NCBI RefSeq assembly: GCF_030065535.1
Contig: NZ_JASJND010000005.1
Span: 1 to 64,000, forward strand
Direction of reading: 5' to 3'
Length of the DNA stretch: 64,000 bases
DNA from: Microbacterium dauci
GTDB taxonomy: Bacteria > Actinomycetota > Actinomycetes > Actinomycetales > Microbacteriaceae
The translations under genes and the position numbers were made by a program. Shown in pieces: positions 8,296 to 16,341 of the stretch. The notes under the pieces were generated by a model. That model saw only the letters and a program-made list of their open reading frames with translations. It was not told the DNA's origin and ran no database searches. Within the stretch, counting starts at the first letter, position 1. Each line of letters begins with the position of its first letter.

Positions 8296-9972
8296 ATGGA
8301 GTCGAGAGTGGAGTTGTTCGCGCAGATCCGAAGGGACGCCCGGGTTGAGGGTTTATCGGTTCGTGCGCTGGCGGTCCGGCATAGGGTTCACCGGAGGACG
8401 GTGAGGCAGGCTCTGGAGTCTGCCTCACCGCCGGGGCGCAAACCGAGACAAGGCGTGTCCTGGAGGCTGGAGCCGTTCAAGGCAGCGATCGACGCGATGT
8501 TGATCGAGGATACGACGGCTCCGCGGAAGCAGCGCCATACCGCACGAAGGATCCTGGCCCGGCTCATCGAAGAGCACGGCGCGCAGGAGCTCTCGTATTC
8601 CACGGTGCGTGATTACGTCAGGGTCCGCCGGGCCCAGATTGATGTGGAGGCCGGACGCCGCGTCGAGGTGTTTGTTCCTCAGGAACACGCGCCAGGCGCA
8701 GAAGCCGAGGTGGACTTCGGCGAGGTCTATGTCGTGCTGAACGGGGTAAAGACGAAGTGTCACATGTTCATCTTCCGGCTATCGCATTCGGGCAGAGCCA
8801 TCCACCGGATCTACCCGACCCAAGCCCAGGAAGCCTTTCTCGAAGGCCATATCGAGGCCTTTAACATTCTTGGCGGCATCCCGACCAAACACATCCGCTA
8901 CGACAATCTCACCAGCGCGGTCACCGCAGTGGTGTTCGGGCAAGGCCGGCAGCGCCAAGAGAACGACCGGTGGGTGTTGTTCCGATCGTTCTACGGCTTC
9001 GATCCCTTCTATTGCCAGCCTGGCATCGCAGGGGCCCATGAAAAGGGCGGGGTTGAAGGAGAAGTGGGTTGGTTCCGGCGCAACAGACTCTCGCCGATGC
9101 CAGTCGCTGAATCCCTGGACGAGCTCAACGACCGGATACGGGCCTGGGAAGCACAGGACGATTTCCGGCGAATCAATGACAGGATCCGCACCATCGGTCA
9201 GGACTTCGAAATTGAACGGCCGTTCCTGGCCTCGTTGCCGGCGGAGCAATTTGATCCGGGTCTGGTGCTGAACCCTCGAGTTGATAGGTCCTCGATGGTT
9301 ACGGTCCGGATGGTGAAGTACTCCGTCCCGGCCCGGTTCATCGGCCGGAGGGTCCGGGTCTCGTTGCGGGCGTCTGAGGTCGTGGTGTTCGACGGCCGCA
9401 CTGTGGTCGCCAGGCATCAGCGGGTCGCCGCCCGGCCGGGGCAGTCGGTCCAGCTGGATCACTATCTCGAAGTACTCAAAACCAAACCCGGCGCCCTCCC
9501 CGGCTCCACTGCTCTGGCCAGGGCACGGGAATCCGGGGCGTTCACCAACGCGCATGAGGCCTTTTGGGCCGCTTCCCGCCGGGTCAACGGCGATGCCGAG
9601 GGGACCCGTGAACTCATCGACGTCCTGCTGCTGCACCGCTCGATGGACGCAGGAGACATCTATGCAGGGATCACCGCGGCGCTGGGAGTGGGAGCTGTCA
9701 GTGCTGACGTTGTCGCAGTTGAAGCCCGCAGACACGCAACGGCATCTTTCCGGGGTGGGGCCGGTTCGGACCGTCATCGCGGTGCTCAGGGCGAATTGAA
9801 AGTGCAACGGGTTGTCAGTCTCACCCGGCGCCGGCTCATGGACCCCGCCGCCGTCATCGCCGGGCTCCCGGCAGATGCCCGGCCCCTGCCGTCGGTCAGT
9901 GCCTATGACGAGCTGCTGGCCAAACGCACCGAACACCCTGCAGGACCTGCGTCGAAGGAGAACATCTCATGA
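8296..9972 (+). CDS. istA: IS21 transposase IstA
   Basis: A 558-residue DDE transposase. An N-terminal helix-turn-helix (GLSVRALAVRHRVHRRTV) is followed by the rve core with Asp140 (AEVDFGEV), Asp203 (IRYDNLTS) and Glu254 (EKGGVEGE), then the Mu-like beta-barrel region. The first good ATG is 8296; further upstream lies the terminal repeat region. It overlaps istB by ATGA, the standard IS21 arrangement. No frameshift or missing catalytic residue is seen, so the element may be active. Confidence 0.93.
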   Translation: MESRVELFAQIRRDARVEGLSVRALAVRHRVHRRTVRQALESASPPGRKPRQGVSWRLEPFKAAIDAMLIEDTTAPRKQRHTARRILARLIEEHGAQELSYSTVRDYVRVRRAQIDVEAGRRVEVFVPQEHAPGAEAEVDFGEVYVVLNGVKTKCHMFIFRLSHSGRAIHRIYPTQAQEAFLEGHIEAFNILGGIPTKHIRYDNLTSAVTAVVFGQGRQRQENDRWVLFRSFYGFDPFYCQPGIAGAHEKGGVEGEVGWFRRNRLSPMPVAESLDELNDRIRAWEAQDDFRRINDRIRTIGQDFEIERPFLASLPAEQFDPGLVLNPRVDRSSMVTVRMVKYSVPARFIGRRVRVSLRASEVVVFDGRTVVARHQRVAARPGQSVQLDHYLEVLKTKPGALPGSTALARARESGAFTNAHEAFWAASRRVNGDAEGTRELIDVLLLHRSMDAGDIYAGITAALGVGAVSADVVAVEARRHATASFRGGAGSDRHRGAQGELKVQRVVSLTRRRLMDPAAVIAGLPADARPLPSVSAYDELLAKRTEHPAGPASKENIS

Positions 9973-10787
9973 GCCCCACAGCACCGGCCGCCACCATCAC
10001 TCCGACCCTGCGCCGACGGCGCGGCTTGACCGAACACGCAGCGGTCGCCGCGGTGGACCAGGCCTGCCGCCGGCTGCGCTTGCCCACCATCCGTGGGGTT
10101 CTGGATGAAGCCCTGACCGTCGCCGGGAAAGAACAACTGAGCTATCAAGGCTTCCTGGCCGAGCTGCTGCTGGCTGAGTGTGATGACAGGGATCGGCGTT
10201 CTTCCGTCCGCCGAGTGAAAGCTGCGAACTTTCCCCGGGATAAATGGATCGGGGACTTCGATTTTGACGCGAACCCGAACATCAACCCCGCCACCATCCA
10301 TACGCTCGCCACCGGGGACTGGATCCGCAAAGGCTCGCCCCTGTGTCTGATCGGGGACTCCGGCACTGGCAAATCCCACCTGCTTATCGGGCTCGGCACC
10401 GCCGCGGCCGAAAAAGGTTACCGGGTCAAATACACGCTCGCCACCAGGCTCGTGAACGAACTCATCGAAGCCGCCGACGAGAAAGTCCTGGCCAAAACCA
10501 TCGCCCGCTATGGCCGCGTCGACCTGCTCTGCATTGACGAACTTGGCTACATGGAACTGGACCGTCGCGGCGCAGAACTCCTCTTCCAAGTCCTCACCGA
10601 AAGGGAGGAGAAAAACTCCATCGCCATCGCGAGCAACGAATCATTTTCAGGCTGGACCAAAACCTTCACAGATCCGCGTCTCTGCGCCGCGATCGTAGAC
10701 CGGCTGACCTTCAACGGCGCCATCATCGAAACCGGCACCGACTCCTACCGACTCGCCCACACCATCGCACATCAAACCGCCAGCTAA
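9969..10787 (+). CDS. istB: IS21 helper ATPase IstB
   Basis: A 272-residue AAA+ ATPase of the DnaC/IstB group that assists IstA in target capture. Walker A GDSGTGKS is at residues 129-136 and Walker B LLCIDELGY near 187-195. The C-terminal DRLTFNGAII and TDSYRLAH patterns are family hallmarks. The length is normal and the protein looks intact. It overlaps istA by four bases. The 10788-10929 stretch after it carries no gene that I can support. Confidence 0.94.
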   Translation: MSPTAPAATITPTLRRRRGLTEHAAVAAVDQACRRLRLPTIRGVLDEALTVAGKEQLSYQGFLAELLLAECDDRDRRSSVRRVKAANFPRDKWIGDFDFDANPNINPATIHTLATGDWIRKGSPLCLIGDSGTGKSHLLIGLGTAAAEKGYRVKYTLATRLVNELIEAADEKVLAKTIARYGRVDLLCIDELGYMELDRRGAELLFQVLTEREEKNSIAIASNESFSGWTKTFTDPRLCAAIVDRLTFNGAIIETGTDSYRLAHTIAHQTAS

Positions 10788-10929
10788 TCGCCTCTGCGGC
10801 CAGGCCTTCCAGGAGCGGGAACGAACAACGTGCAACATGTCGAGTCCGGAAAACTTGCTGGCACAAAAAGCGTGCTCTCCCTGCCCAGGAGCCTTGCATG
10901 GCGCTGCGCGCAGTTTTTAGCATGAGTGC

Positions 10930-11142
10930 ATGGAGGAGATCCGCAGAAGAACCCGGAGTCTGCTGACAGAGGGCAGCATCACACCGGACGATCTCTGGAT
11001 AGCATTTTATGCAGTCGGCGGGACCGCTGGGCCTCTGGAACTGGAGGCATACGTTCACGGGCTGATGCAGATCAGCATGATCGACGCCGAGTTGCTCTCC
11101 GACGCCCTCCTCGAACTGCAGGAGAGACGCTTCGGACGGTGA
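10930..11142 (+). CDS. Small acidic protein of unknown function, IS21 passenger
   Basis: A 70-residue frame starting at ATG 10930 inside the IS21-like element, 38 bases before the GAF-ANTAR gene. I do not recognise a family. The protein is mostly helical by appearance, rich in Glu and Leu (RRTRSLLTEGSITPDDLWIA; DALLELQERRFGR), with no membrane segment or signal. No strong ribosome site is visible. Its codon use matches the neighbouring ANTAR gene, so a two-gene passenger unit is plausible. It could be a small partner or regulator of the ANTAR protein, but nothing shows that directly. Confidence 0.5.
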   Translation: MEEIRRRTRSLLTEGSITPDDLWIAFYAVGGTAGPLELEAYVHGLMQISMIDAELLSDALLELQERRFGR

Positions 11143-11180
11143 GTGTTGTGCCTTTGCTGCAGCGACCGTAAGTTTGTCCC

Positions 11181-11915
11181 ATGACTGGGCAGGAAAACGA
11201 CGGAAACTCTGCGCGGTTACATGCCCTGGTCGCAACCGAAGACATTAAGGGCTTCCTGGATGGCATGTCCGGTCTCGCAGCAGCCACGATGTCCAAGGGC
11301 ACCGGCGAACGGATCGAAAGCGCTGTCACGTTGGTCCGGCGCAAACGCAGCACCACGATTGCCGGCAGCAGCGATGACGCAATCCTGCTCGACGGCATCG
11401 AACAACGGTTGGGCGACGGACCCTGCAGGCAAGCACTGCGGACTGGTACCGCCGTTCTGCTCACTGATGTTTCCACCGATCCCCGCTGGCCCACGTACTG
11501 CCAGGAACTGGCTGCATCAGGGTGCCGCAGCGTTCTGGGCATTCCCCTTCAACTGGGGACAGATGCCAGCGCTGCCGTGAACTTCTTTTCCCCAGCCACT
11601 GGTGTATTCACTCAAAACACGATCAAAGACGCCACGGTTTTTGCCGATATCGCCAGCCAAGCCCTCCGCCTGGCCATCAGAATCAGCGCAGCCGACGACC
11701 TCGCGGGCAACTTACGGGCCGCGTTGGAAAGCAGGACCGCCATCGATTTGGCCTGTGGGATGATCATGGCCCAAAACCAATGCTCCAAGGAACAAGCCAT
11801 CGAAATCCTTCGGCGAACCTCCAGCCACCGGAACCAAAAACTCAACACCGTGGCAGAAGACATCGTCAGCCGCGTCTCCGGAGCAGACGGAAAGACAACA
11901 TACTTCGAAGACTGA
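11181..11915 (+). CDS. GAF and ANTAR domain protein (RNA-binding antiterminator type)
   Basis: A 244-residue cytoplasmic protein with a GAF sensor domain (about residues 20-160) and a C-terminal ANTAR domain (about 175-235). The ANTAR helices are evident in ALESRTAIDLACGMIMAQNQ, CSKEQAIEILRRTS and RNQKLNTVAEDIV. ANTAR proteins bind paired RNA hairpins and prevent transcription termination; GAF domains sense small molecules or redox state. Such proteins are common in actinobacteria such as Arthrobacter. Here it lies between istB and the right IS end, so it is mobile cargo. Its GC content is lower than the surrounding DNA. Confidence 0.87.
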   Translation: MTGQENDGNSARLHALVATEDIKGFLDGMSGLAAATMSKGTGERIESAVTLVRRKRSTTIAGSSDDAILLDGIEQRLGDGPCRQALRTGTAVLLTDVSTDPRWPTYCQELAASGCRSVLGIPLQLGTDASAAVNFFSPATGVFTQNTIKDATVFADIASQALRLAIRISAADDLAGNLRAALESRTAIDLACGMIMAQNQCSKEQAIEILRRTSSHRNQKLNTVAEDIVSRVSGADGKTTYFED

Positions 11916-12172
11916 CCCCCGCTCACTAACCGATCTCTGAAGCAGTGGATTCAACAGGGCTTCACTGCCCGCCGACATCCCAAGCACTCAAAGTGTTCAG
12001 CTCCGTTCCATACGCCACTTCATAGCCGCCCTCCCGCCGGTTCCCGGGTGACCAGCCTCCTCATTGTTCGCCGCAGCAATAAAGCGCACGGCCGCTCGTC
12101 TAAGGAATGATCCACATCTGCAGGGGCCAGATATAGACGCCCTAGTGGGGCCAAGAAAGGTTGACATACTCA
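11916..12172 (+). other. Noncoding right end of the IS21-like element
   Basis: No gene is supported here. The last 50 bases form the right inverted end, with GGGGCCAGATATAGACGCCC and CTAGTGGGGCCAAGAA matching the left end inverted. The remaining 200 bases have no strong hairpin or open frame. Confidence 0.7.
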
Positions 12173-12178
12173 GCCGAC
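12173..12178 (+). repeat. Right target-site duplication of the IS21-like element
   Basis: GCCGAC, the second copy of the direct repeat at 8143-8148, immediately follows the terminal CA of the element. Confidence 0.8.
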
Positions 12179-12451
12179 GCCCGCGCGCACCTGGTCGAGG
12201 TCGCCACCACCGACCTGACCCAGTTCGAGCACACCGCGCAGAGCCTCCGCGACAACGCCGCGGAAAAGGCCCGCCTCGCCGCCGTCGAGCAGGAACACAT
12301 CGACAACGGGTTCCAGGTGCTCACCCGTGGCGAGGCGTACGGGGAGGGGAGCCCGTGGGTGGTCCTCCGCAAGCTCCACACCGCGGACAGCGCACAGGTT
12401 GCCGTCGAGCACATCGCCACCGTCCCGGTGCGCGGCGCGCTCCTCGCCTGA
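12179..12451 (+). pseudogene. ParB-like protein, 3' fragment (right of IS21 insertion)
   Basis: The frame resumes the parB sequence cut at 8148: ARAHLVEVATTDLTQFEHTA, then QSLRDNAAEKARLAA and a C-terminal region ending at TGA 12449-12451. In intact plasmid ParB-like proteins this segment directly follows the LDQAAVLLEFED helix. Joining 8148 to 12179 keeps the frame. A spurious ATG inside the IS end (12161) could allow translation of the fragment, but a functional product is unlikely. Confidence 0.7.
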
Positions 12452-12541
12452 TCAACCGGACGGGGACCGGCTTACGCCGGGCCGCGTCACCCGCGGCATT
12501 ATCCTGCCGCATCACCCTCAGCTGCAGAAGGAAGGCTTACC

Positions 12542-12968
12542 ATGACCACCACCACGACACCCGCCGTCGACGTCGACGTGTGGGGATACACACCGGGGCG
12601 CTGCGCGAGGCTGAAGCCGCCGTCGACGCCGCCCACGGCATCCGGCGACGTCGATCAGGTCGCCGCGGCCGCGTACGCGCTGATCGTCGCTGCGGCCGCG
12701 CACGGCTGGCCCACCGCGACGGCCCTGGTGTTCAAGTACGAGAGGACCGGTCCCGTCGCCCACCTATGGGGGGCTGTGGCGTGTGGTCGATGTCGACGGG
12801 CGTGTGCTGCGCGAATGGGAAGACGAACCCGGCGACGCGACCGACGAGTCCGAGGAAGAACCTGTCGCCCTCAGCCTCATCACTAACCGCGCCGCGACGC
12901 TGCACGCCACGTCCTACGGCACGCCCACCGGCACCGCGGCGACCGTGCTGCACACGCTCACGCTCTGA
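12542..12968 (+). pseudogene. Hypothetical plasmid-type protein with a frameshift
   Basis: The ATG at 12542 follows a GAAGG site and reads MTTTTTPAVDVDVWGY, later QVAAAAYALIVAAAAHGW and VFKYERTGPVAHLW. At a run of six G (12768-12773) the frame should continue one base later, where VVDVDGRVLREWEDEPGD continues to TGA at 12966-12968. Five G would join both parts, so there is a one-base insertion or a sequencing error. A second slip near 12590-12640 is possible, because a helix-like ALREAEAAVDAAHG occurs in another frame there. I do not recognise the family. Confidence 0.45.
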
Positions 12969-13068
12969 TCATGGCGGTGGGCTGACCCTGACCGGGCCGG
13001 CCCACACGAGAGGGAGATCCCCTCGACCCCGCTCCAACGCGGGCCGCGAGTTCCCCGCTCGAGCACGG

Positions 13069-13236
13069 TCAGCTGCGCGGCCGCGGCTTGTACTTCTTGC
13101 CCGCTCGAATGTTGACGTTCTCGATGACGCCGACAACGGCCAGGCTCGCGGCCACGAGAAGGATGACCGCCCACCCGAGCACGTTTAGCCACGTGCCGGC
13201 GAACACCGCCGCCGTCTGCTCCGCCGCGACGCTCAT
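13069..13236 (-). CDS. Possible small single-span membrane protein
   Basis: A 55-residue frame with one hydrophobic segment (WLNVLGWAVILLVAASLAVV), an outward-type N-terminus and a basic tail KKYKPRPRS. No convincing ribosome site precedes the ATG at 13236; an upstream ATG at 13263 is also in frame. The composition looks like a real protein, but the family is unknown and it lies in a stretch of decayed mobile DNA. Confidence 0.35.
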   Translation of the reverse strand: MSVAAEQTAAVFAGTWLNVLGWAVILLVAASLAVVGVIENVNIRAGKKYKPRPRS

Positions 13237-13277
13237 CTGGATCAAATCAGACTTGATCAACACGGCCTAGGGCCGCG

Positions 13278-13361
13278 TTCACAACTCCTCATGCTCGGGG
13301 CCGCAACGCGGTGAAACCGGGGTCTCGGGGCGGGTTCGGCCCGGTTTTGAGGAGTTGTGAA
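13278..13361. repeat. Hairpin-forming intergenic repeat, unit 1
   Basis: A perfect 14-bp inverted repeat, TTCACAACTCCTCA at 13278-13291 and its complement at 13348-13361, encloses 56 bases that include a second pairing (AAACCGGG with CCCGGTTT). A related unit lies at 13395-13490. It resembles REP/MITE-like intergenic elements and marks the boundary between mobile and chromosomal DNA. Confidence 0.7.
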
Positions 13362-13394
13362 CGGCGACGGCGAGCGGATGCCGCGACCACGGCT

Positions 13395-13490
13395 GCAACA
13401 ACTCCGGAGATCCGGACGGGTGGAGGCTGCACTCCCGCCGATTTCCGCCACGTGAGCAAGCCACGACGCGAGATGTTCCGGAGTTGTTGC
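13395..13490. repeat. Hairpin-forming intergenic repeat, unit 2
   Basis: A perfect 14-bp inverted repeat, GCAACAACTCCGGA at 13395-13408 and its complement at 13477-13490. It shares the ACAACTCC core with unit 1. No gene is supported between 13264 and 13541; these two repeats fill most of it. Confidence 0.7.
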
Positions 13491-13541
13491 TGCTGATGCC
13501 GCACGCCGCGTCGGGCCGCGGCGGGCGGCCAGCCGCCGGCC

Positions 13542-14786
13542 TCAGGCGCCGGGGCGGGGGATCGGGGCGAGGCGCGTCAGCTGTGTGACGTGGCGGGGCT
13601 CGAGCTCGGCGACCGACGAGACGCCGAGGAGCGTCATGGTGCGCTCGATCTCGCTGCGGAGGATCGAGATCGTCTTGTCGACGCCCGCGCGCCCGCCGGC
13701 CATCAGGCCGTAGAGGTACGCGCGGCCGATGAGCGTGAACTTCGCGCCGAGGGCGAGGGATGCCACGATGTCGGCGCCGTTCATGATGCCGGTGTCCACC
13801 ATGACGGTGGCGTCCTTGCCGACCTCGCGGACGACGGTCGGCAGCAGGTGGAACGGGATCGGCGCGCGGTCGAGCTGGCGGCCGCCGTGGTTCGACAGGA
13901 TGAGACCGTCGACGCCGAGGTCGATGAGGCGCTTCGAGTCCTCGACGTTCTGGACGCCCTTGACGACGATCTTGCCGGGCCAGATCTCGCGGATGACCTT
14001 GAGGTCCTCGTAGCTGATCGTCGGGTCCATCGCCGCGTTGAGCAGGTCGCCGACGGTGCCGCCGGTCGCCGAGAGCGACGCGAACTCGAGCTTCGGCGTG
14101 GTGAGGAAGTCGATCCACCACCACGGCCGGGGGATCGCGTTGACGATCGTGCCGAGGGTGAGCTGCGGCGGGATCGAGAAGCCGTTGCGCTTGTCGCGCA
14201 GGCGGGCACCCGCGATCGGGGTGTCGACCGTGAACTGCAGGGTGTCGAATCCGGCCTCGGCGGCGCGGCGGGCGAGGCCGTACGAGATCTCGCGGTCGCG
14301 CATGACGTACAGCTGGAACCAGTTACGCCCGTTGGGGTTCGCCGCCTTGACGCCCTCGATCGAGGTCGTGCCGAGCGTCGAGAGGGTGAACGGGATGCCG
14401 GCGGCTCCGGCCGCGCTCGCACCGGCGGTCTCGCCCTCGGTCTGCATCAGTCGCGTGAACCCGGTCGGCGCGATGCCGAACGGGAGTGCCGACGGCCCGC
14501 CGAGGATCTCGACGGACGTGTCGACCTCGGCGGCGGGACGCAGCACGTCGGGGTGGAACTCGACGTCCTGGAACGCCTGCCGCGCACGCGCGAGCGAGGT
14601 CTCGCCCTCGGCGGCGCCGTCGGTGTAGTCGAACGCGGCCTTCGGGGTGCGGCGCTTGGCGATCTTGCGGAGGTCGTCGATCGTGTACGCGGCATCCAAT
14701 CGACGCTTCGTGCCGTTGAGCTCGGGCTTCTTGAACTGCATGAGCTCGAGGAGCTCGAGGGGCTTCGGGAACTGGCGCTGAACCAT
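13542..14786 (-). CDS. lldD: L-lactate dehydrogenase, FMN-dependent alpha-hydroxy acid oxidase family
   Basis: A 414-residue flavoprotein that oxidises L-lactate to pyruvate. The FMN-binding TIM barrel shows [21 protein letters not shown] and the active-site [12 protein letters not shown] 14786 has AAAGGA upstream. It is the last gene of the rhamnose operon. L-rhamnose catabolism through rhamnulose-1-phosphate gives L-lactaldehyde, which RhaW converts to L-lactate, so this enzyme would deliver pyruvate. Substrate preference inside the family (lactate or another 2-hydroxy acid) is inferred from this context. Confidence 0.85.
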   Translation of the reverse strand: MVQRQFPKPLELLELMQFKKPELNGTKRRLDAAYTIDDLRKIAKRRTPKAAFDYTDGAAEGETSLARARQAFQDVEFHPDVLRPAAEVDTSVEILGGPSALPFGIAPTGFTRLMQTEGETAGASAAGAAGIPFTLSTLGTTSIEGVKAANPNGRNWFQLYVMRDREISYGLARRAAEAGFDTLQFTVDTPIAGARLRDKRNGFSIPPQLTLGTIVNAIPRPWWWIDFLTTPKLEFASLSATGGTVGDLLNAAMDPTISYEDLKVIREIWPGKIVVKGVQNVEDSKRLIDLGVDGLILSNHGGRQLDRAPIPFHLLPTVVREVGKDATVMVDTGIMNGADIVASLALGAKFTLIGRAYLYGLMAGGRAGVDKTISILRSEIERTMTLLGVSSVAELEPRHVTQLTRLAPIPRPGA

Positions 14787-14801
14787 GTGCGGGTCCTTTG
14801 G

Positions 14802-16223
14802 TTACGCCCGCGGCTCGTAGCGGCGGGGGTGGTGGGTCTGGGCGACGAGGTCGCGGAGGGATTCGAGGGAGCCGGCCACGAGGCCGGCGGCGCGTGCCTG
14901 CACGAGGATATTCCCCAGTGCGGTCGCTTCGACAGGGCCGGCGAGCACGGGCACGCCCGCGAGGTCGGCGGTGCGGCGGCACAGCAGCTCGTTGAGGGCC
15001 CCGCCGCCGACGATGTGGATCACCTTCACGTCGACGCCGCCGACGCGTCCGGCTTCGTGCGCGGTGTCGGCGAAGGCACGCGCGAGCGACTCGATGATGC
15101 TGCGCGCGAACTCGGCGCGGGTGCGGGGCGCGGCGACGCCGTGCTCGTTGCACCAGGCGGCGATCCGCGCGGGCATGTCGCCCGGCGGCAGGAACCGCGG
15201 GTCGTCGACGTCGAAGACGGCGACCTCGCCGGCGACCTCTTCGGCGGCGTCGAGCAGCGTCGGCAGGTCGACGGCGTGGCCCTCGCGCTGCCAGCCGCGG
15301 ACGGCTTCGCTGAGGATCCACAGCCCCATCACGTTGCGGAGCAGGCGGATGCGGCCGTCGACACCGCCCTCGTTCGTGAACCCCGCCTCGCGCGCCGCGG
15401 GCGTGAGCACCGGCCGCGGCGTTTCGACGCCCACGAGCCCCCACGTGCCGCACGAGATGTACGCGGCATCTGGCGACGACATCGGCACCGCGACGACCGC
15501 CGAAGCCGTGTCGTGCGAGCCGACGGCGGTGACCGGTGCGGTGCCGCCGAGTACCGATGCGACGTCGCGCGACAGCGCGCCGAGCGTCTCGCCGGGCGCG
15601 ATCAGCGGTGCGAGCAGCGAGGGCGTGATGCCGGCGGACGCCAGCAACTCGGCATCCCACTCCCCGGTGTCGGCGCGCAGCAGGCCCGTCGTCGATGCGT
15701 TGGTGCGCTCGGTGCGGGCCTGCCCGGTGAGCCAGAACCCGATGAGATCGGGGATCAGCAGCGCGTGGTCGGCGAGGCGGAGCACCTCGGGGTCTTCGGC
15801 GGCGAACTGGTACAGCGTGTTGAACGGCAGGAACTGCAGGCCGTTGCGGGCGAAGAGCTCGGCGTGCGGATGCCGCGTGTGCACGGCCTCGACCCCGCGA
15901 GCGGTGCGCTCGTCGCGGTAGTGGAACGGCTCGCCGAGCAGGCGTCCGCCGCGGATGAGACCGTAGTCGACCGCCCACGAATCGACGCCGATGCTGGCGA
16001 CGCCGTCCCCCTCGGTTGACGGGCGCAGCGCCTCGCGGAGCCCCTGCAGGACGGAGTCGTAGAGCCCGACGAGGTTCCAGTGCAGGCCGTCGGTGAGGCG
16101 CACCGGGTCGTTGGCGAAGCGCGCGACCGTCGTCGTCTCGAGGACGCCCGGGCCGACGCGCCCGACGATGACGCGCCCGCTCGTCGCCCCGAGGTCGACC
16201 GCGGCGACGGTCTGCGCGGTCAC
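14802..16223 (-). CDS. rhaB: Rhamnulokinase
   Basis: A 473-residue FGGY-family sugar kinase that phosphorylates L-rhamnulose at O-1. AAVDLGATSGRVIVG at the N-terminus is the RhaB phosphate-binding pattern, GVDSWAVDYGLI the sugar region, and ISCGTWGLVG and HIVGGGALNELLCRRTAD the C-terminal ATPase elements. The GTG at 16223 has an AGGGGCGG site and starts exactly before the conserved domain; longer starts add only low-complexity residues. It lies between rhaEW and lldD. Confidence 0.92.
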   Translation of the reverse strand: MTAQTVAAVDLGATSGRVIVGRVGPGVLETTTVARFANDPVRLTDGLHWNLVGLYDSVLQGLREALRPSTEGDGVASIGVDSWAVDYGLIRGGRLLGEPFHYRDERTARGVEAVHTRHPHAELFARNGLQFLPFNTLYQFAAEDPEVLRLADHALLIPDLIGFWLTGQARTERTNASTTGLLRADTGEWDAELLASAGITPSLLAPLIAPGETLGALSRDVASVLGGTAPVTAVGSHDTASAVVAVPMSSPDAAYISCGTWGLVGVETPRPVLTPAAREAGFTNEGGVDGRIRLLRNVMGLWILSEAVRGWQREGHAVDLPTLLDAAEEVAGEVAVFDVDDPRFLPPGDMPARIAAWCNEHGVAAPRTRAEFARSIIESLARAFADTAHEAGRVGGVDVKVIHIVGGGALNELLCRRTADLAGVPVLAGPVEATALGNILVQARAAGLVAGSLESLRDLVAQTHHPRRYEPRA

Positions 16224-16244
16224 GTCGCCGCCCCTACCACGCGC

Positions 16245-16308
16245 GCCGAGTGCGCCCCTTCGTTTCGAGTGCGCCCCGTGTTGTCGCGCAACAGGCGGCG
16301 CACTCGGC
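16245..16308. repeat. Inverted repeat between rhaB and rhaEW
   Basis: GCCGAGTGCGCC (16245-16256) pairs perfectly with 16297-16308. The inside holds a second GAGTGCGCCCC copy and a small hairpin TGTTG-TCGCG-CAACA. It sits inside the operon and could attenuate or stabilise the message, or be a REP-like element. Confidence 0.55.
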
Positions 16309-16341
16309 AAGAAGCGGCGCGTTCGCCGAGCAGAAGCGCGG

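Larger units (their letters stand above)
8149..12172 (+). mobile_element. IS21-family element with two passenger genes (4,024 bp)
   Basis: The ends are imperfect inverted repeats beginning TG and ending CA. 8149-8198 matches the reverse complement of 12123-12172 at 36 of 50 positions without gaps, including shared TTGGCCCC-like and CTAT.TCTGGCCCC blocks. It is flanked by a 6-bp direct repeat GCCGAC. Inside are istA, istB, a 70-residue gene and a GAF-ANTAR gene, all on the plus strand, then a noncoding right end. Ordinary IS21 members are about 2-2.5 kb and hold only istA and istB. Removing the element plus one repeat restores a continuous parB reading frame. GC content of the passenger half looks clearly lower than its surroundings. 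Confidence 0.85.

Noticed and set aside
12064..13188. A 374-codon open frame across the plasmid remnants
   Set aside because: Its translation is Arg/Pro-rich low complexity, while ParB-like and other sensible sequence lies in other frames.
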